In this document: positions 35,471 through 44,301 of the stretch, piece by piece
Position numbering within the stretch: position 1 is the first letter of the stretch
Layout of the letters: every line of letters starts with the position of its first letter
Assembly (NCBI GenBank): GCA_019359415.1
Contig: JAHHHH010000004.1
Span: 112,095-176,094, forward strand
DNA length: 64,000 nucleotides
DNA from: Iphinoe sp. HA4291-MV1
GTDB lineage: Bacteria; Cyanobacteriota; Cyanobacteriia; Cyanobacteriales; Nostocaceae
Reading direction: 5' to 3'
Program-made: the position numbers and the translations under genes
Notes under the pieces: generated by a model
Seen by the model: the letters and a program-made list of their open reading frames with translations, nothing else
Database searches by the model: none
What the model was told of the DNA's origin: nothing

Positions 35471-35759
35471 CAGAAATACCTCTTCTCATATCATGTCCGG
35501 TTAATTGCTTATACAGCAGCAATTCCTGAGTCATTGAGTCACCGAGTCAGAAGTAAAAGTTCTTCTATATCTGGCTCTTGACTTGAAAAGGTGTACCTCA
35601 ATAAAAATGCAAACCGCTGTAAATCCAGAAGAACCCCACCCCCTCGCGGGGCTATGGTGTACACACAAGTTGACAATATCAACAACGAGCTGGGGTCGAA
35701 GGCGTCTTTTCTCAAGCAAGTCTGAGATTGGAATTACGTCGCACTCGATACATTGTGAG
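35471..35759. other. Intergenic region before a transposase remnant
   Basis: About 290 bases. Frames here read into repeat DNA; no gene seen. It includes a CACCCCCTCGCGGGGC stretch near 35638, a small GC-rich palindrome (CCCCTCGCGGGG). Confidence 0.4.
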
Positions 35760-35954
35760 TCCGCTGCTGCGGGAGGGTTTCCCGCAGCAGGCAAGTGGCG
35801 AACCCGAAGGGGCAGAGCGAAAACACACTTACGACACATCTTAATCGCTGTCGCCATGAACTTGACACGATTAGTTAGTTGGTTGAAGGGAGTACCTAAA
35901 ACCAAGACGCGTCAGTCTCGTTTTGCTGCACTTGCTCCCACTGCTTCTGCTTAA
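35760..35954 (+). pseudogene. C-terminal remnant of a DDE transposase (IS1182-like)
   Basis: The frame ending at 35954 finishes with RAKTHLRHILIAVAMNLTRL and VSWLKGVPKTKTRQSRFAAL, the usual tail of IS1182-type DDE transposases. Upstream of it the frame runs through a palindromic repeat (GGGAGGGTTTCCCGC near 35769-35783) and no catalytic domain is present. So only about 45 codons of a transposase remain. Confidence 0.6.
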
Positions 35955-36029
35955 TAGAGTTTATGATCGCCAATGTCAGAAAGTGTAACCTCAGTGACAG
36001 ATAATCACCAGACTGGTAACACCCCCTGT

Positions 36030-36055
36030 TAATTCGCCAACAACATCATGAATTT
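36030..36055 (-). repeat. 26-bp repeat shared with 63868-63893
   Basis: TAATTCGCCAACAACATCAT followed by GAATTT here; the complement of 63868-63893 matches at 25 of 26 bases. Both lie in non-coding DNA. Confidence 0.7.
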
Positions 36056-36073
36056 GCGGGTTGTTTTGCTAGC

Positions 36074-36445
36074 TCAAGCCAAATCTCGGTAAACTGATAG
36101 TTCATCTACTCTCATTTCAAAAGGCATTCCTTGACTCTTGGGAGGACAGACACGAATTTTTGCACTGCTGACAATTTTGTATAGCAATGCAGCCATCGTG
36201 ACAAGTTTCTGTAACACACGCCAGTTCGTCACTTGATCGTCACATTCAATGATCATAGTCAAAGTACTCATGTGGGTGGTTACGTACCACCGACAATTAG
36301 ACAATAAATCTTGGATATTGCGATCGCACCCTTCGTAAAAGTATCTACAGATAGAATACTCAAGTTGCTGCCGTAGGATAATATCTGCCGATGTCAGTTG
36401 GATAGGATGTGAATCCTCTTCGTGTAAAAAATACTTCCTCTTCAT
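36074..36445 (-). CDS. Hypothetical protein, possibly the 3' part of a frameshifted gene
   Basis: 123 residues (MKRKYFLHEEDSHPIQLTSA). Composition looks like a real soluble protein with several cysteines and aromatic residues (CRYFYEGCDRNIQDLL). It overlaps the next upstream gene by 86 bases in another frame, and that overlap is much larger than normal. One reading is a single gene split by a frameshift near 36440. Family not recognised. Confidence 0.5.
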   Translation of the reverse strand: MKRKYFLHEEDSHPIQLTSADIILRQQLEYSICRYFYEGCDRNIQDLLSNCRWYVTTHMSTLTMIIECDDQVTNWRVLQKLVTMAALLYKIVSSAKIRVCPPKSQGMPFEMRVDELSVYRDLA

Positions 36446-36614
36446 CTTCTTGTCTTTTGATTACTCTTACTACTTTCCATTGACCATTGCCTAAAGTACA
36501 TCTTTCTAAAAATTTCTGAGTTTCATCATCATAGAAAGCACTAATACTACTACACTGAATACCCCAATAGTTGCTGAATAGATACGGGAACTTGCTGCGT
36601 AGCTTAGTAGCCAT
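36360..36614 (-). CDS. Hypothetical protein overlapping the 36074 gene
   Basis: 84 residues from ATG 36614 (MATKLRSKFPYLFSNYWG). Basic N-terminal half, then NGQWKVVRVIKRQEDEEEVFF. Family not recognised. The last 28 codons overlap the 36074-36445 frame; if a frameshift joins them, the product would be about 180 residues. Confidence 0.45.
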   Translation of the reverse strand: MATKLRSKFPYLFSNYWGIQCSSISAFYDDETQKFLERCTLGNGQWKVVRVIKRQEDEEEVFFTRRGFTSYPTDIGRYYPTAAT

Positions 36615-36653
36615 TTTTAATAAATTAATGAACTTCAAAATAATCAGTTCCAC

Positions 36654-37315
36654 AAACGAAAGACACTTTCGGTCTTAAACGTCTGACTTTCTTTTCTTGA
36701 AATTCACCACAAATGGCACAAGAGCCATAAACTCTTTATTCTCAAAGCCTAAATTGGCTTTGAGAGCGAGTTTATCAACATCAAATTTAATTGTAAGTTT
36801 CTATTGTGTAGATAAGTTGGTTGAGGAGCAATAGCACCTAGATGATGTCTGCTATCTAAAGAGCAATACCTCACACTCCTTTTCTTTCTATTTCCAACTA
36901 GACTTATAATAAACGCAACTAATAAAAAAAATGAATTCGATGATACTATTCTTCTATAAGATAGAATTCTCTATACTATTATCTATAAATTAATTGATAA
37001 TAAACAATTATTTGCTACTTCTAGATACCATTTACTATCCCCTCTCTTCCTCTGAACTTGGTAGACCTGAAATTAGGTTATGAGCTTTTGAGTAAAATTC
37101 TTGTCTGTTATCAAAAAAGAAACGAAAAAAGACAGGAGACGTAGGAACTTCTAGCACAGGTACTCCTAGTCTGGGAACTTCCAGTTCAGGAACTTCTGGT
37201 ACAAGACGTTAACCAGTAGTAAGGATACGGTAGGTACTGTCAATTAATGATGAATGAGTAGGCAGTGCCTATTGTACTGATTTGCTTCCGCCAAGGTTTT
37301 TTTATCATGAAAACC
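36654..37315. other. Intergenic region with short GGAACTTC repeats
   Basis: About 660 AT-rich bases. At 37144-37206 GGAACTTCY recurs three times (37144, 37172, 37190) within a stretch that would read as Gly-Thr-Ser repeats, but the frame is preceded by a stop and has no start codon. No gene or RNA seen. Confidence 0.4.
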
Positions 37316-37975
37316 TTATTTCTTCCGAGCAACAATATGAAAAATATGCCAGTGTTTCTCTTCACCTATAGCTGTTTTTCCAGGATGGTCTTCTTCTTGT
37401 AACGTTTCTATTTCAAAAGGTTGCAGCAGCATTTCTACTTGTTGACGTGTATGGTGATTCATGGAAGTATAAATTGCCCAAGAATCATGCTCTCCAAACA
37501 ATTGTCCACAGAAACGACCGCCAGAACGCAATGATGAAATAATTTTTTCCCATAAACTCGGGAAAGACTTCGGTGGACAAAATGGTAGTGAAAAGCTGGC
37601 GTTTACTAAATCTACTGATTCTGGTAGCACTATGTCTTGAAAAAGAACAACGCGAGTTTCTACTAGAAGTTGGCGATTAATATCTGGACGTTTTAGTAAA
37701 CGCGCGATCGCCTCAGCTTCACCATCAATAGCCAAGACTCGCCAACCTCTACGTAATAGTTCTACTGTATCTCGCCCTTCACCGCAGCCCAAATCAACTG
37801 CAAACCGTGAGGGTGGGACAGATATCTCGTGTTGGTTAGGATTTTCAGTGTCAAAACGCGCTAAAGCTTCAAGTAAGGTGTCTCGTGGCGGACGACTCAC
37901 AACAGCGTTATAATACGCAGACCAATCGCGCTCGAAAACTTGACCTTCAGATTGATCATTACTTAACTCTGACAT
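37316..37975 (-). CDS. Class I SAM-dependent methyltransferase
   Basis: 219 residues. SAM-binding motif I VDLGCGEGRDTVELL at about 63-77, acidic motif II (VLAIDGEAEAI), and a later VNASFSLPFCPP. Resembles TehB/UbiE-like small-molecule methyltransferases; substrate unknown. No partner gene. Confidence 0.88.
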   Translation of the reverse strand: MSELSNDQSEGQVFERDWSAYYNAVVSRPPRDTLLEALARFDTENPNQHEISVPPSRFAVDLGCGEGRDTVELLRRGWRVLAIDGEAEAIARLLKRPDINRQLLVETRVVLFQDIVLPESVDLVNASFSLPFCPPKSFPSLWEKIISSLRSGGRFCGQLFGEHDSWAIYTSMNHHTRQQVEMLLQPFEIETLQEEDHPGKTAIGEEKHWHIFHIVARKK

Positions 37976-38572
37976 AACGTATACAAGTTGGAGTTTGAAC
38001 TACTGAGTTTATAACAGATAAAAGTTGATGTTATCTATACATCTCTATTATTTGATGGAAAAAGTACTAAAATGTATATGTATATTTAATGGCACCAGAT
38101 AATTCATTAAAAATATAAAGAAAGTTCATAAAAAAACTCGGATTCATAGAAGGTAGACAAGTCTAAGCAGTGATTAAGATCACACATTTGATGGTTGCTG
38201 TTCACTAATCCTTTTCTAGAAAACTAACAAATATTGTCCTCTTTAAACTCAATCATGATTGAGGTAAGGATATAAGAAATGTTATCAGTATATTAGTAAA
38301 TTTACTGAAGACGATAATCTTATAAAGGACTACTATTAACACTATGTTTGCTGTTGTTTGAGAAAGAGGCTGGCTTTCTCTTGCAACACCTCATCTAAAG
38401 CAGAAAATTTCTTAGTTTAGTTTTGGATGTGAGATGAGCAAGTAGGTAAATGTGTAAGGAAAAGGGTAAGAAATACTTTACCTTTTTCCTTTTTCTGTTT
38501 TCTGTGTCATATCCAATCTAAAATATCAAATCTAAAATTGCTCTTGTTAATTGATGAGTTAAAGGCGAACTA
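37976..38572. other. Intergenic region
   Basis: About 600 AT-rich bases with no gene-like frame. A weak stem GGAAAAGGGTAAG / CTTTACCTTTTTCC lies near 38458-38490. Nothing else noted. Confidence 0.4.
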
Positions 38573-38605
38573 TCAATCACCATTCCAATGCAGAGCAACA
38601 CCATC

Positions 38606-38707
38606 AGGACTTAGGCAAAGAAACCCGGTTTCTACCAAAAATCGTCTGTTTCGCAACCAAATACGAACGAAGAAACCGGGTTTCACAGCAGATGGTGCGT
38701 AAGTCCT
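38606..38707. mobile_element. MITE-like palindromic element inside a ctaB fragment
   Basis: Ends AGGACTTA (38606-38613) and TAAGTCCT (38700-38707) are inverted; inside, AGAAACCCGGTTTCT and its complement form a second inverted pair, as at 17825 and 28675. AGGACTTACGCA-type ends are common on cyanobacterial MITEs. No clear target duplication was found. Confidence 0.6.
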
Positions 38708-38833
38708 AATCATATAGAAAATCGAGTACGTCATGAGTAGGAGGGGGATAATCCAAGGCTTTGTGAACTGATAGTAACTGTGAATGACTTGTAGAAAATT
38801 TTGATGGTGGCGTGTGGCGGTGTTCTCAATCAT
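38708..38833 (-). pseudogene. ctaB: N-terminal fragment of heme O synthase (ctaB)
   Basis: Starting at 38833 the minus strand reads MIENTATRHHQNFLQVIHSY and then YQFTKPWIIPLLLMTYSI, the usual beginning of cyanobacterial protoheme IX farnesyltransferase (TKPRIIPLLLITT). After about 41 codons it runs into the MITE-like element and ends. The catalytic Asp-rich motifs are absent, so it is a dead fragment; a full ctaB should exist elsewhere if the strain has heme-copper oxidases. Confidence 0.65.
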
Positions 38834-38856
38834 GATTTGACAAATTCCTCATTTTT

Positions 38857-39108
38857 TCACTCATCATCAATGCGGACATAAATTCTTTGAGCAAGTTCTC
38901 GAGTTAATGTCAATCGTCTTTCTCCTACTCTGATGACAAAACAAGGAAACCTCTGTTCTACAGCAATGAAAGTTCCTGGTGTTATCCCCATTGATATCAG
39001 TTTTTGAAGAGATTTTTCGTCCTTAATGTTGCAGAATTTGATGATGCCTTGTTCTCCCTTTTTTAGCATTTCTAGTGAGGAGCCAGTGATACTAAATTTA
39101 GTAAACAT
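38857..39108 (-). CDS. feoA: FeoA-family protein
   Basis: 83 residues. SH3-like FeoA fold: LKKGEQGIIKFCNIKDEKSLQKL (split across two strands), then MGITPGTFIAVEQRFP and VGERRLTLTRELAQRIYV. It would assist ferrous iron uptake. No feoB is adjacent. It follows fdxH at the end of the nif/hes region, as in other heterocystous strains, so supplying iron for nitrogenase is a reasonable inference. Confidence 0.85.
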   Translation of the reverse strand: MFTKFSITGSSLEMLKKGEQGIIKFCNIKDEKSLQKLISMGITPGTFIAVEQRFPCFVIRVGERRLTLTRELAQRIYVRIDDE

Positions 39109-39295
39109 TAATAAAAGAATTGTGTTTTCTTACAAAATTTTTATAAGTTTTCTGTTTTTTTGAGTTATTTTGAACTGCAGATGCACGAGCTTTGCACGCA
39201 GATAATTTATCGGTGAACATCTGTGTTTATCTGTGGTTTAATTTTCAAATAGTAGCTTTTTCTGAAGCGACAACCTCGATAGTGATTAGGGTTTT

Positions 39296-39319
39296 AGAGA
39301 CGTAGTATACTACGTCTCT
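39296..39319. terminator. 24-bp perfect palindrome between fdxH and feoA
   Basis: AGAGACGTAGTA / TACTACGTCTCT. It lies about 55 bases past the fdxH stop and is one of the GTAGAGACGTAG palindromes spread through cyanobacterial genomes; it could end the fdxH transcript. Confidence 0.6.
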
Positions 39320-39375
39320 ACATAAATAAGGAAATTGATTTCCTTACGGTTGAAAACACTACAACAAGATATGAA

Positions 39376-39675
39376 CTAGACCAAATATGGTTCTTGGTGA
39401 GTTTTAACTGTGCAATCAGAACGTGGATAAGTCACGCAAAGGAGAGCAAAACCCTTAGAAACCTGTTCGTCATCCAAGAAGGTTTGATCTGATTGGTCAA
39501 TTTCGCCTTCAACCACTTTACCGACACAACTAGAGCAAGCACCTGATTGACAAGAAAAAGGCAAATCAATACCTTTTTCTTCAGCTGCATCTAGAATAGT
39601 TGTCTCCTCATCAACTTCAATCGTGGTATCTAGACCTTCTTTTTTGCTGATTAATCTAACTTGGTATGTAGTCAT
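39376..39675 (-). CDS. fdxH: Heterocyst-type [2Fe-2S] ferredoxin FdxH
   Basis: 99 residues. Plant-type ferredoxin cluster ligands CxxxxCxxC in [18 protein letters not shown], plus the last Cys in [13 protein letters not shown]. Several sequence features ([15 protein letters not shown]) fit the heterocyst ferredoxin that donates electrons to NifH. It is the end of the nif-hes run. Confidence 0.93.
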   Translation of the reverse strand: MTTYQVRLISKKEGLDTTIEVDEETTILDAAEEKGIDLPFSCQSGACSSCVGKVVEGEIDQSDQTFLDDEQVSKGFALLCVTYPRSDCTVKTHQEPYLV

Positions 39676-39791
39676 TTTTTGATTCTTCTCACACGACGCG
39701 GTACAGTTAGGTTTTATGACTTCAAGAATGTGGGGCTGTAAGAAAGTAAAAAGTAAAAAAATTTCTTTTGACTTTTAACTTTTTACTTGGT

Positions 39792-40163
39792 TTAGCTACA
39801 AGGTATACCCGCAGAAGAACAGTCAGCCGTTCTAAATGACTTGCCACAACCGCAGGTATCAGTAGCTTTGGGGTTGATGAACTTAAACCCGCTTTCCATC
39901 ACTCCCTCTACAAAATCGATAACCAATCCTTCCAATAACGGCGCACTTTTAGCATGAACGTAAACAAGCACCTTACCTTGCTGGCTGATTAAATCATCTG
40001 GTTGTGGCTTACTCGTGACTTCCATTGCATACTCATAGCCACTGCAACCACCATCTTTGACAGAGATACGGATACCTTTAGTTGGCGTATTGGTTTCGGA
40101 AGCAGCACCTCGTAGCAACGTCCGCAGGTGAAATTCTGCTTTTTCCGTCAAAGTAACCGTCAT
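39792..40163 (-). CDS. hesB: HesB/IscA-type Fe-S assembly protein
   Basis: 123 residues. A-type carrier with the three conserved cysteines: KDGGCSGYEYA and DTCGCGKSF. ATG at 40163 follows GGAGG; the TTG just before is not needed. Located between hesA and fdxH, so it most likely loads or carries clusters for nitrogenase and FdxH. Confidence 0.93.
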   Translation of the reverse strand: MTVTLTEKAEFHLRTLLRGAASETNTPTKGIRISVKDGGCSGYEYAMEVTSKPQPDDLISQQGKVLVYVHAKSAPLLEGLVIDFVEGVMESGFKFINPKATDTCGCGKSFRTADCSSAGIPCS

Positions 40164-40190
40164 CAAACCTCCTAACCTAAGTGGTAGAAA

Positions 40191-40409
40191 TTAGTTGTTG
40201 TGATTCAAAGTGTGAATTTGTTTAGTGGTGATGAGTAAAGCAATTACAATCAGCACTTCTATAGGTACAGGTGAAAAAAAAAGGCTTGAGCAGACGCAGA
40301 ACAAAGCAGTCAATGCAACCAAAAGCTGCCAAATTTGATTTGCGATTTTTGCACTGACTAGAAACAAAGCTATGGCAAATCCTAGAGAAATCAATGAGGA
40401 CACCAACAT
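40191..40409 (-). CDS. Small membrane protein between hesA and hesB
   Basis: 72 residues, about three hydrophobic helices (SLISLGFAIALFLVSAKIAN, LLVALTALFCVCSSLFF, IEVLIVIALLITTKQI). It starts five bases after the hesA stop and ends 27 bases before hesB, so it is part of the same transcript. Family not recognised; function unknown. Confidence 0.6.
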   Translation of the reverse strand: MLVSSLISLGFAIALFLVSAKIANQIWQLLVALTALFCVCSSLFFSPVPIEVLIVIALLITTKQIHTLNHNN

Positions 40410-40414
40410 AACAA

Positions 40415-41215
40415 TTATTTATTTGCAATACTGGTGGTTTCCATAGGTTGAGATTGCGAGTATCTCCAGGGTGCAGTGTTACCGCATACAGGACAAGAGC
40501 GATCGCGGTGAGAACGGCGCTTGACAAATTCCATCCGGGTCAGATCAATTGTCAAAAGCTGCGACAACAGAGGTTGACTCAACCCAGTGATGAGCTTGAT
40601 AGCTTCCAGCGCCGAGAGACAAGCTAGTGTTCCAGAAACAGCACCCAGAACAGCAAAGCCACGCCTATCCCAATCAGGCTTTTCCGGAAATAAGCAAGAT
40701 AAACAAGGAGTCACACCAGGAATAATCGTGGTCAAATAAGCCTCCATCCCGTCCATTGCTGCTTCCACCATAGGCTTACGCCAACGCACGCAAGCTTCAT
40801 TTAACAAATCGCGCTCTGTAAAATTATGAGCGCAGTCAAGAGCCATATCAGCTGATTGCACTAAGGAGTCCACATTTTCCGGAGTGACATATTCATGAAC
40901 TGCTTCCACTTGAACATCAGGATTGATAGCTTCCAGTGTTTCTTTTGCTTTGAATACTCTGGGCTTGTCTACCCAATCGTGCGTCATCAGAATCTGACGA
41001 TTCATATCATCAAGCCGCAAATCACCACCACGAACTAGAATCAGCCGCCCAACGCCAGCTACCGCAAGGTACAGCGCAGCCGTACCACCCAATCCTCCTA
41101 CACCTGTCACCAGAACCGTTGCTGACTTGAGGCGCTTCTGTGCTGTTTCGCCAAAATTAGGAAGCATCATTTGGCGACGATAACGTTCCAACTCGGTAGG
41201 CGTTAAGTCTACCAC
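40415..41215 (-). CDS. hesA: HesA, ThiF/MoeB-type adenylyltransferase
   Basis: 266 residues. E1-like Rossmann motif TGVGGLGGTAALYLAVAG, the arginine finger region DMNRQIL, and a Zn-binding pair CLSCLFP and CPVCG. GTG start at 41215 is supported by AGGAGG six bases upstream. HesA is linked to nitrogenase maturation or Mo/S handling in heterocystous strains; the exact reaction is not settled. Confidence 0.93.
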   Translation of the reverse strand: MVDLTPTELERYRRQMMLPNFGETAQKRLKSATVLVTGVGGLGGTAALYLAVAGVGRLILVRGGDLRLDDMNRQILMTHDWVDKPRVFKAKETLEAINPDVQVEAVHEYVTPENVDSLVQSADMALDCAHNFTERDLLNEACVRWRKPMVEAAMDGMEAYLTTIIPGVTPCLSCLFPEKPDWDRRGFAVLGAVSGTLACLSALEAIKLITGLSQPLLSQLLTIDLTRMEFVKRRSHRDRSCPVCGNTAPWRYSQSQPMETTSIANK

Positions 41216-41225
41216 TTTTTACCTC

Positions 41226-41543
41226 CTAATCCGACGTGATTTCTGTGAGCGTGACTACATTTTTCGGCTTCTGATTAAACACTTTGAACAGCTTCTCTTC
41301 CTGGGGTGTAGATTCAAGAAAGACCTGATAGGCTTGTTCCAAAGCCTCACAATATTTACTTAACCTATCTGAGATACTAAGGTCAGTATAATTTTCATCA
41401 ATTTCCTTGATAAATTGAGAAAACTTTTTCAAAATATGCAGACGATTTACATTCACAACCTTTTGGTCGTAAGGGAGTTGAAAAAACTCAAAATACTCCT
41501 CTGCATCTTCAAGTTTTTTGAATTTCTCATAATCCCATGTCAT
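41226..41543 (-). CDS. nifW: NifW, nitrogenase stabilising/protective protein
   Basis: 105 residues; family pattern DAEEYFEFFQLPYDQKVVNV followed by LHILKKF. Known to help MoFe protein maturation or protect it from oxygen. It overlaps the DUF683-type gene before it by four bases and lies ten bases before hesA. Confidence 0.92.
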   Translation of the reverse strand: MTWDYEKFKKLEDAEEYFEFFQLPYDQKVVNVNRLHILKKFSQFIKEIDENYTDLSISDRLSKYCEALEQAYQVFLESTPQEEKLFKVFNQKPKNVVTLTEITSD

Positions 41544-41740
41544 TTGACTTGCTCCAGTTTTTTTAGCTGTTGCTTAAGTTCGTCTAACTGACGATAAATT
41601 TCATAAGTTTGAGAGGCAACATCCATAAGCTGTTGATAATTTGTTGGTAATCCCTCTGCCAAATCATGCAGATCCATTTTCATTTGACCTGCTTTACTAT
41701 TGAGGCGTTTTATCTGAGTTTTCAGTTCCTCAACTGTCAT
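41540..41740 (-). CDS. DUF683 / CCE_0567 family small protein
   Basis: 66 residues, entirely helical (MTVEELKTQIKRLNSKAGQM). Members form helix-pair homodimers and are encoded in nif clusters; a role near NifX and cofactor handling is suspected. Four-base overlap with nifW. Confidence 0.88.
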   Translation of the reverse strand: MTVEELKTQIKRLNSKAGQMKMDLHDLAEGLPTNYQQLMDVASQTYEIYRQLDELKQQLKKLEQVK

Positions 41741-41972
41741 TGGTTATTTATCCTTTGTCATTGATATTTATTTGATTTCTCGCACAAAATCAGATTTCAG
41801 AGTGTTTGGAACCGCAGATAGACGCAGATAAATACAGATAATTTATCTGTTTTCATCTGTGGTTTTATATTAGATTTTTGCGCTCTTCTTTGCGCCTGGT
41901 GCGCTCTCTGCGTGATACAAAAAATATTTATGCAAAAGGTCTACTCATGACCAACGACTAGTGATTCATTAT
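41741..41972. repeat. Interspersed repeats in the DUF269-DUF683 gap
   Basis: Contains CGCAGATAGACGCAGATAAATACAGATAA...ATCTGTGGTTT and a CTTTGCGCCTGGTGCGCTCTCTGCGTG element. Similar DNA lies at about 39176-39240 and 45901-45955. These repeats split what is elsewhere a tighter operon. Confidence 0.6.
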
Positions 41973-42449
41973 TTAAATCCTACCCACTTCAGGGAAACGC
42001 TTAGCCAAATCAACACCAGTTTGTACAAAATTTTCTCCCTCTTCTGCTAATTTTTCCAATGAGTCAAAGCCAAAGCGATGAGCATCTCGTAAAGTCTTTA
42101 CAACTAATAAAAGACGACCAGAAAAGATAAGCGCCCAGCCAAATCCTTCATGACTCAAATTAATCACAACTTGAGATAAAAGACCTGTTTCTTTTTCAAT
42201 GCAGGCAGCCACAGCACGATAAAACACCATAATTCTTGCCTGAGTGAACGGCTCAACTTCACCCTCAACCGAAATTTCCCGTTTCTTCTGTTTGCTTACA
42301 ATAAATTGTTTCAGCAGTAATTCGTCTGTCCAAGTACGGTAAGTTCCATAACTATCTTGACCTCTGAATTGTTGCACTAAAGCTTTAAGAAAAGGTGAGT
42401 TTAAGGTTTCGGTTGATGGTGTTCCGTTAACACTATTAGTGACACTCAT
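41973..42449 (-). CDS. NifX-associated protein (DUF269)
   Basis: 158 residues. Family pattern SPFLKALVQQFRGQDSYGTY and later FYRAVAACIEKETGL. DUF269 genes are restricted to diazotrophs and follow nifX, as here with a four-base overlap. Precise role in FeMo-cofactor assembly is not known. Confidence 0.9.
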   Translation of the reverse strand: MSVTNSVNGTPSTETLNSPFLKALVQQFRGQDSYGTYRTWTDELLLKQFIVSKQKKREISVEGEVEPFTQARIMVFYRAVAACIEKETGLLSQVVINLSHEGFGWALIFSGRLLLVVKTLRDAHRFGFDSLEKLAEEGENFVQTGVDLAKRFPEVGRI

Positions 42450-42859
42450 ACCGTTGCTTCCTCTTCCAATTCATCTTCAAAATTTTGAGGTTTTGCCTGT
42501 AAAGCTTTACGCAGCCAAGGCGGAGGGTTTCCTTTAAGAGTTTTCACTAACTTGTTGAGAATTTCAGCAATTTCTTCTTGTTCAGAACGTGCTTTAACTG
42601 GAGTCACACCCTTCTTAATTAACCGAGCTGCTGCACTACCTCCAATTGCTGCAACATAAACAATCTTGCAGTCAGTCAGTGCTTCAAGTTTTGGTGCAAG
42701 TTTACTTTCATTACCATCTTGCTTAAGGTCACCATCAAAAGAAAGAGTTTCTAAAAACTCGTAACCTTCTGCAGAAATTTCATACACATCAATTTCTGTC
42801 GCCCCTCCAAAGTGAGCATTAATATGAACTCGGTCACTTGTTGTAAAGGCAATCTTCAT
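42446..42859 (-). CDS. nifX: NifX, FeMo-cofactor precursor carrier
   Basis: 137 residues from ATG 42859 (MKIAFTTSDRVHINAHFGGA), preceded by GGAGAGGAG; a TTG seven codons up is rejected. The dinitrogenase iron-molybdenum cofactor fold is visible with IVYVAAIGGSAAARLIKKG. NifX binds NifB-co and passes it towards NifEN. Confidence 0.95.
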   Translation of the reverse strand: MKIAFTTSDRVHINAHFGGATEIDVYEISAEGYEFLETLSFDGDLKQDGNESKLAPKLEALTDCKIVYVAAIGGSAAARLIKKGVTPVKARSEQEEIAEILNKLVKTLKGNPPPWLRKALQAKPQNFEDELEEEATV

Positions 42860-42954
42860 ACTTAATTCTCCTCTCCTCAAGTTATGAGTGATGAGTTATG
42901 AGTCGTAAAAAAGCATTTACAACAACTCATAATTCATAACTCATAATCGAAAAC

Positions 42955-44301
42955 TTAAATTTCAGAATTCAAAACTTTGAAACTTCCAGAATGCTGAATC
43001 TTCGCTTCCTCAGCCTGCAAAAAAATGTTCCCAATATCAAACAAAATCTGCATTGTGCCTCGGTAGCCAACTTTAGTAAATAGACCATTACCTAAGCGGT
43101 CAAAAATAGGAAAACCCTGACGATAAAGAGGAATTCCTAATCGATGAGCGACAGCAACTGTGTGGGAGTTACCAATTAGCAAATCAGATGTAGGTGCAAG
43201 TTGCTCGAAGTCTTCCAAATCGCCTATGGTCACAAAACTGATAGGGAGTTTTTCCAGTTGAGCAGAGCGAGTCGTCGTCACCGCTGCATGAATTTCAGCA
43301 CCCATTGATTTTAGGAAATGAACTGTTGACCAGAGTAAATCTGGTTCCAGTGCTATGGATACGCGTTTGCAACCAAAGTAAAAATGAGTATCTAGCATGG
43401 CATCTTGCAACTGACGGCGTTGGCGGCGGTATTTTTCTGGTACGCTAGTACCACTAAGGTCTGCCAATGTTTGCAAGAAGTTGTCCACTGGTTCTAATCC
43501 AGTTAGTTCACCAAACACCTCGTAGGAAATGCCAAAGCGCTTATGCAAGATTTGCGCGCAAGAGCGCATACTTTCACCCAGAGCTATGGTGAATACAGAA
43601 TTACCAATCTCCCGAAGTTCTGTCAGGCTTGTCCCACAAGCTGTTATGGGGCTGTAAGAATCTTCTAAGTGACCATCAAGTGAAGCAGAAAGATCAGGGA
43701 CGGCGATCGCCTTCAATCCAAAAGCGCTGACAATCTCTTTTATCTCCTCGACATCTCCAGGCGTGAAAGCAGAACTTGGCAAAATCACGACTTGCATGGG
43801 ATGCAGGTCTTTCTTCTCACTTTTTTGAGCCAGTTCCTTAACGATGCTCTCGACAGCAGCAGCATACCCATCCTGTAATGTACCCTTAAAATCAGGAGAC
43901 GAGACTAACACAATCGGTAGATGATCTAGTTCCGGGTGGCGATCGCGAATTTCTTTAAGAAATCGCCCCATGTCATCCCCTCTGGTTTCTGTCAATGCAG
44001 TCGTACACAAACCAATGATTTCTGGCTTTGTCCTCTCGGCTAAGGTGACAATAGCCTGTTCAACATTCTCCTCCCCACCCAAGATGGTGCTAACTTCCGT
44101 CATTGCTGTGGTAGAAAGGGGAATCGACTCACAGAAATGCTTCACCAACATAGATTTGGCAAAAGCAGTACAGCCTTGGGAACCGTGAAATAGAGGTATC
44201 ATTCCCTTCAATCCCAACAAAGCCAAAGCAGCACCCAAAGGTTGACTAAGCTTGAAAGGATTCACTGCAACTGATGAATTTGTCACAGTCACAATCGCCA
44301 T
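42955..44301 (-). CDS. nifN: NifN, scaffold subunit
   Basis: 448 residues. Nitrogenase-fold protein with GSQGCTAFAKSMLVKHF near 40-55 and TEVSTILGGEENVEQAI. With NifE it forms the scaffold on which FeMo-co is completed. ATG at 44301 shares one base with the nifE stop (TGATG) and follows GGAGG, so translation is coupled. Confidence 0.97.
   Translation of the reverse strand: MAIVTVTNSSVAVNPFKLSQPLGAALALLGLKGMIPLFHGSQGCTAFAKSMLVKHFCESIPLSTTAMTEVSTILGGEENVEQAIVTLAERTKPEIIGLCTTALTETRGDDMGRFLKEIRDRHPELDHLPIVLVSSPDFKGTLQDGYAAAVESIVKELAQKSEKKDLHPMQVVILPSSAFTPGDVEEIKEIVSAFGLKAIAVPDLSASLDGHLEDSYSPITACGTSLTELREIGNSVFTIALGESMRSCAQILHKRFGISYEVFGELTGLEPVDNFLQTLADLSGTSVPEKYRRQRRQLQDAMLDTHFYFGCKRVSIALEPDLLWSTVHFLKSMGAEIHAAVTTTRSAQLEKLPISFVTIGDLEDFEQLAPTSDLLIGNSHTVAVAHRLGIPLYRQGFPIFDRLGNGLFTKVGYRGTMQILFDIGNIFLQAEEAKIQHSGSFKVLNSEI

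Noticed and set aside
37096-37212. Gly-Thr-Ser repeat peptide frame
   Set aside because: Preceded by a stop and without any start codon; treated as repeat DNA.
38573-38707. C-terminal half of the 86-codon frame (RTYAPSAVKPGFFVR...)
   Set aside because: This part is translated MITE, not protein-coding; only the ctaB-like start was kept, as a pseudogene.
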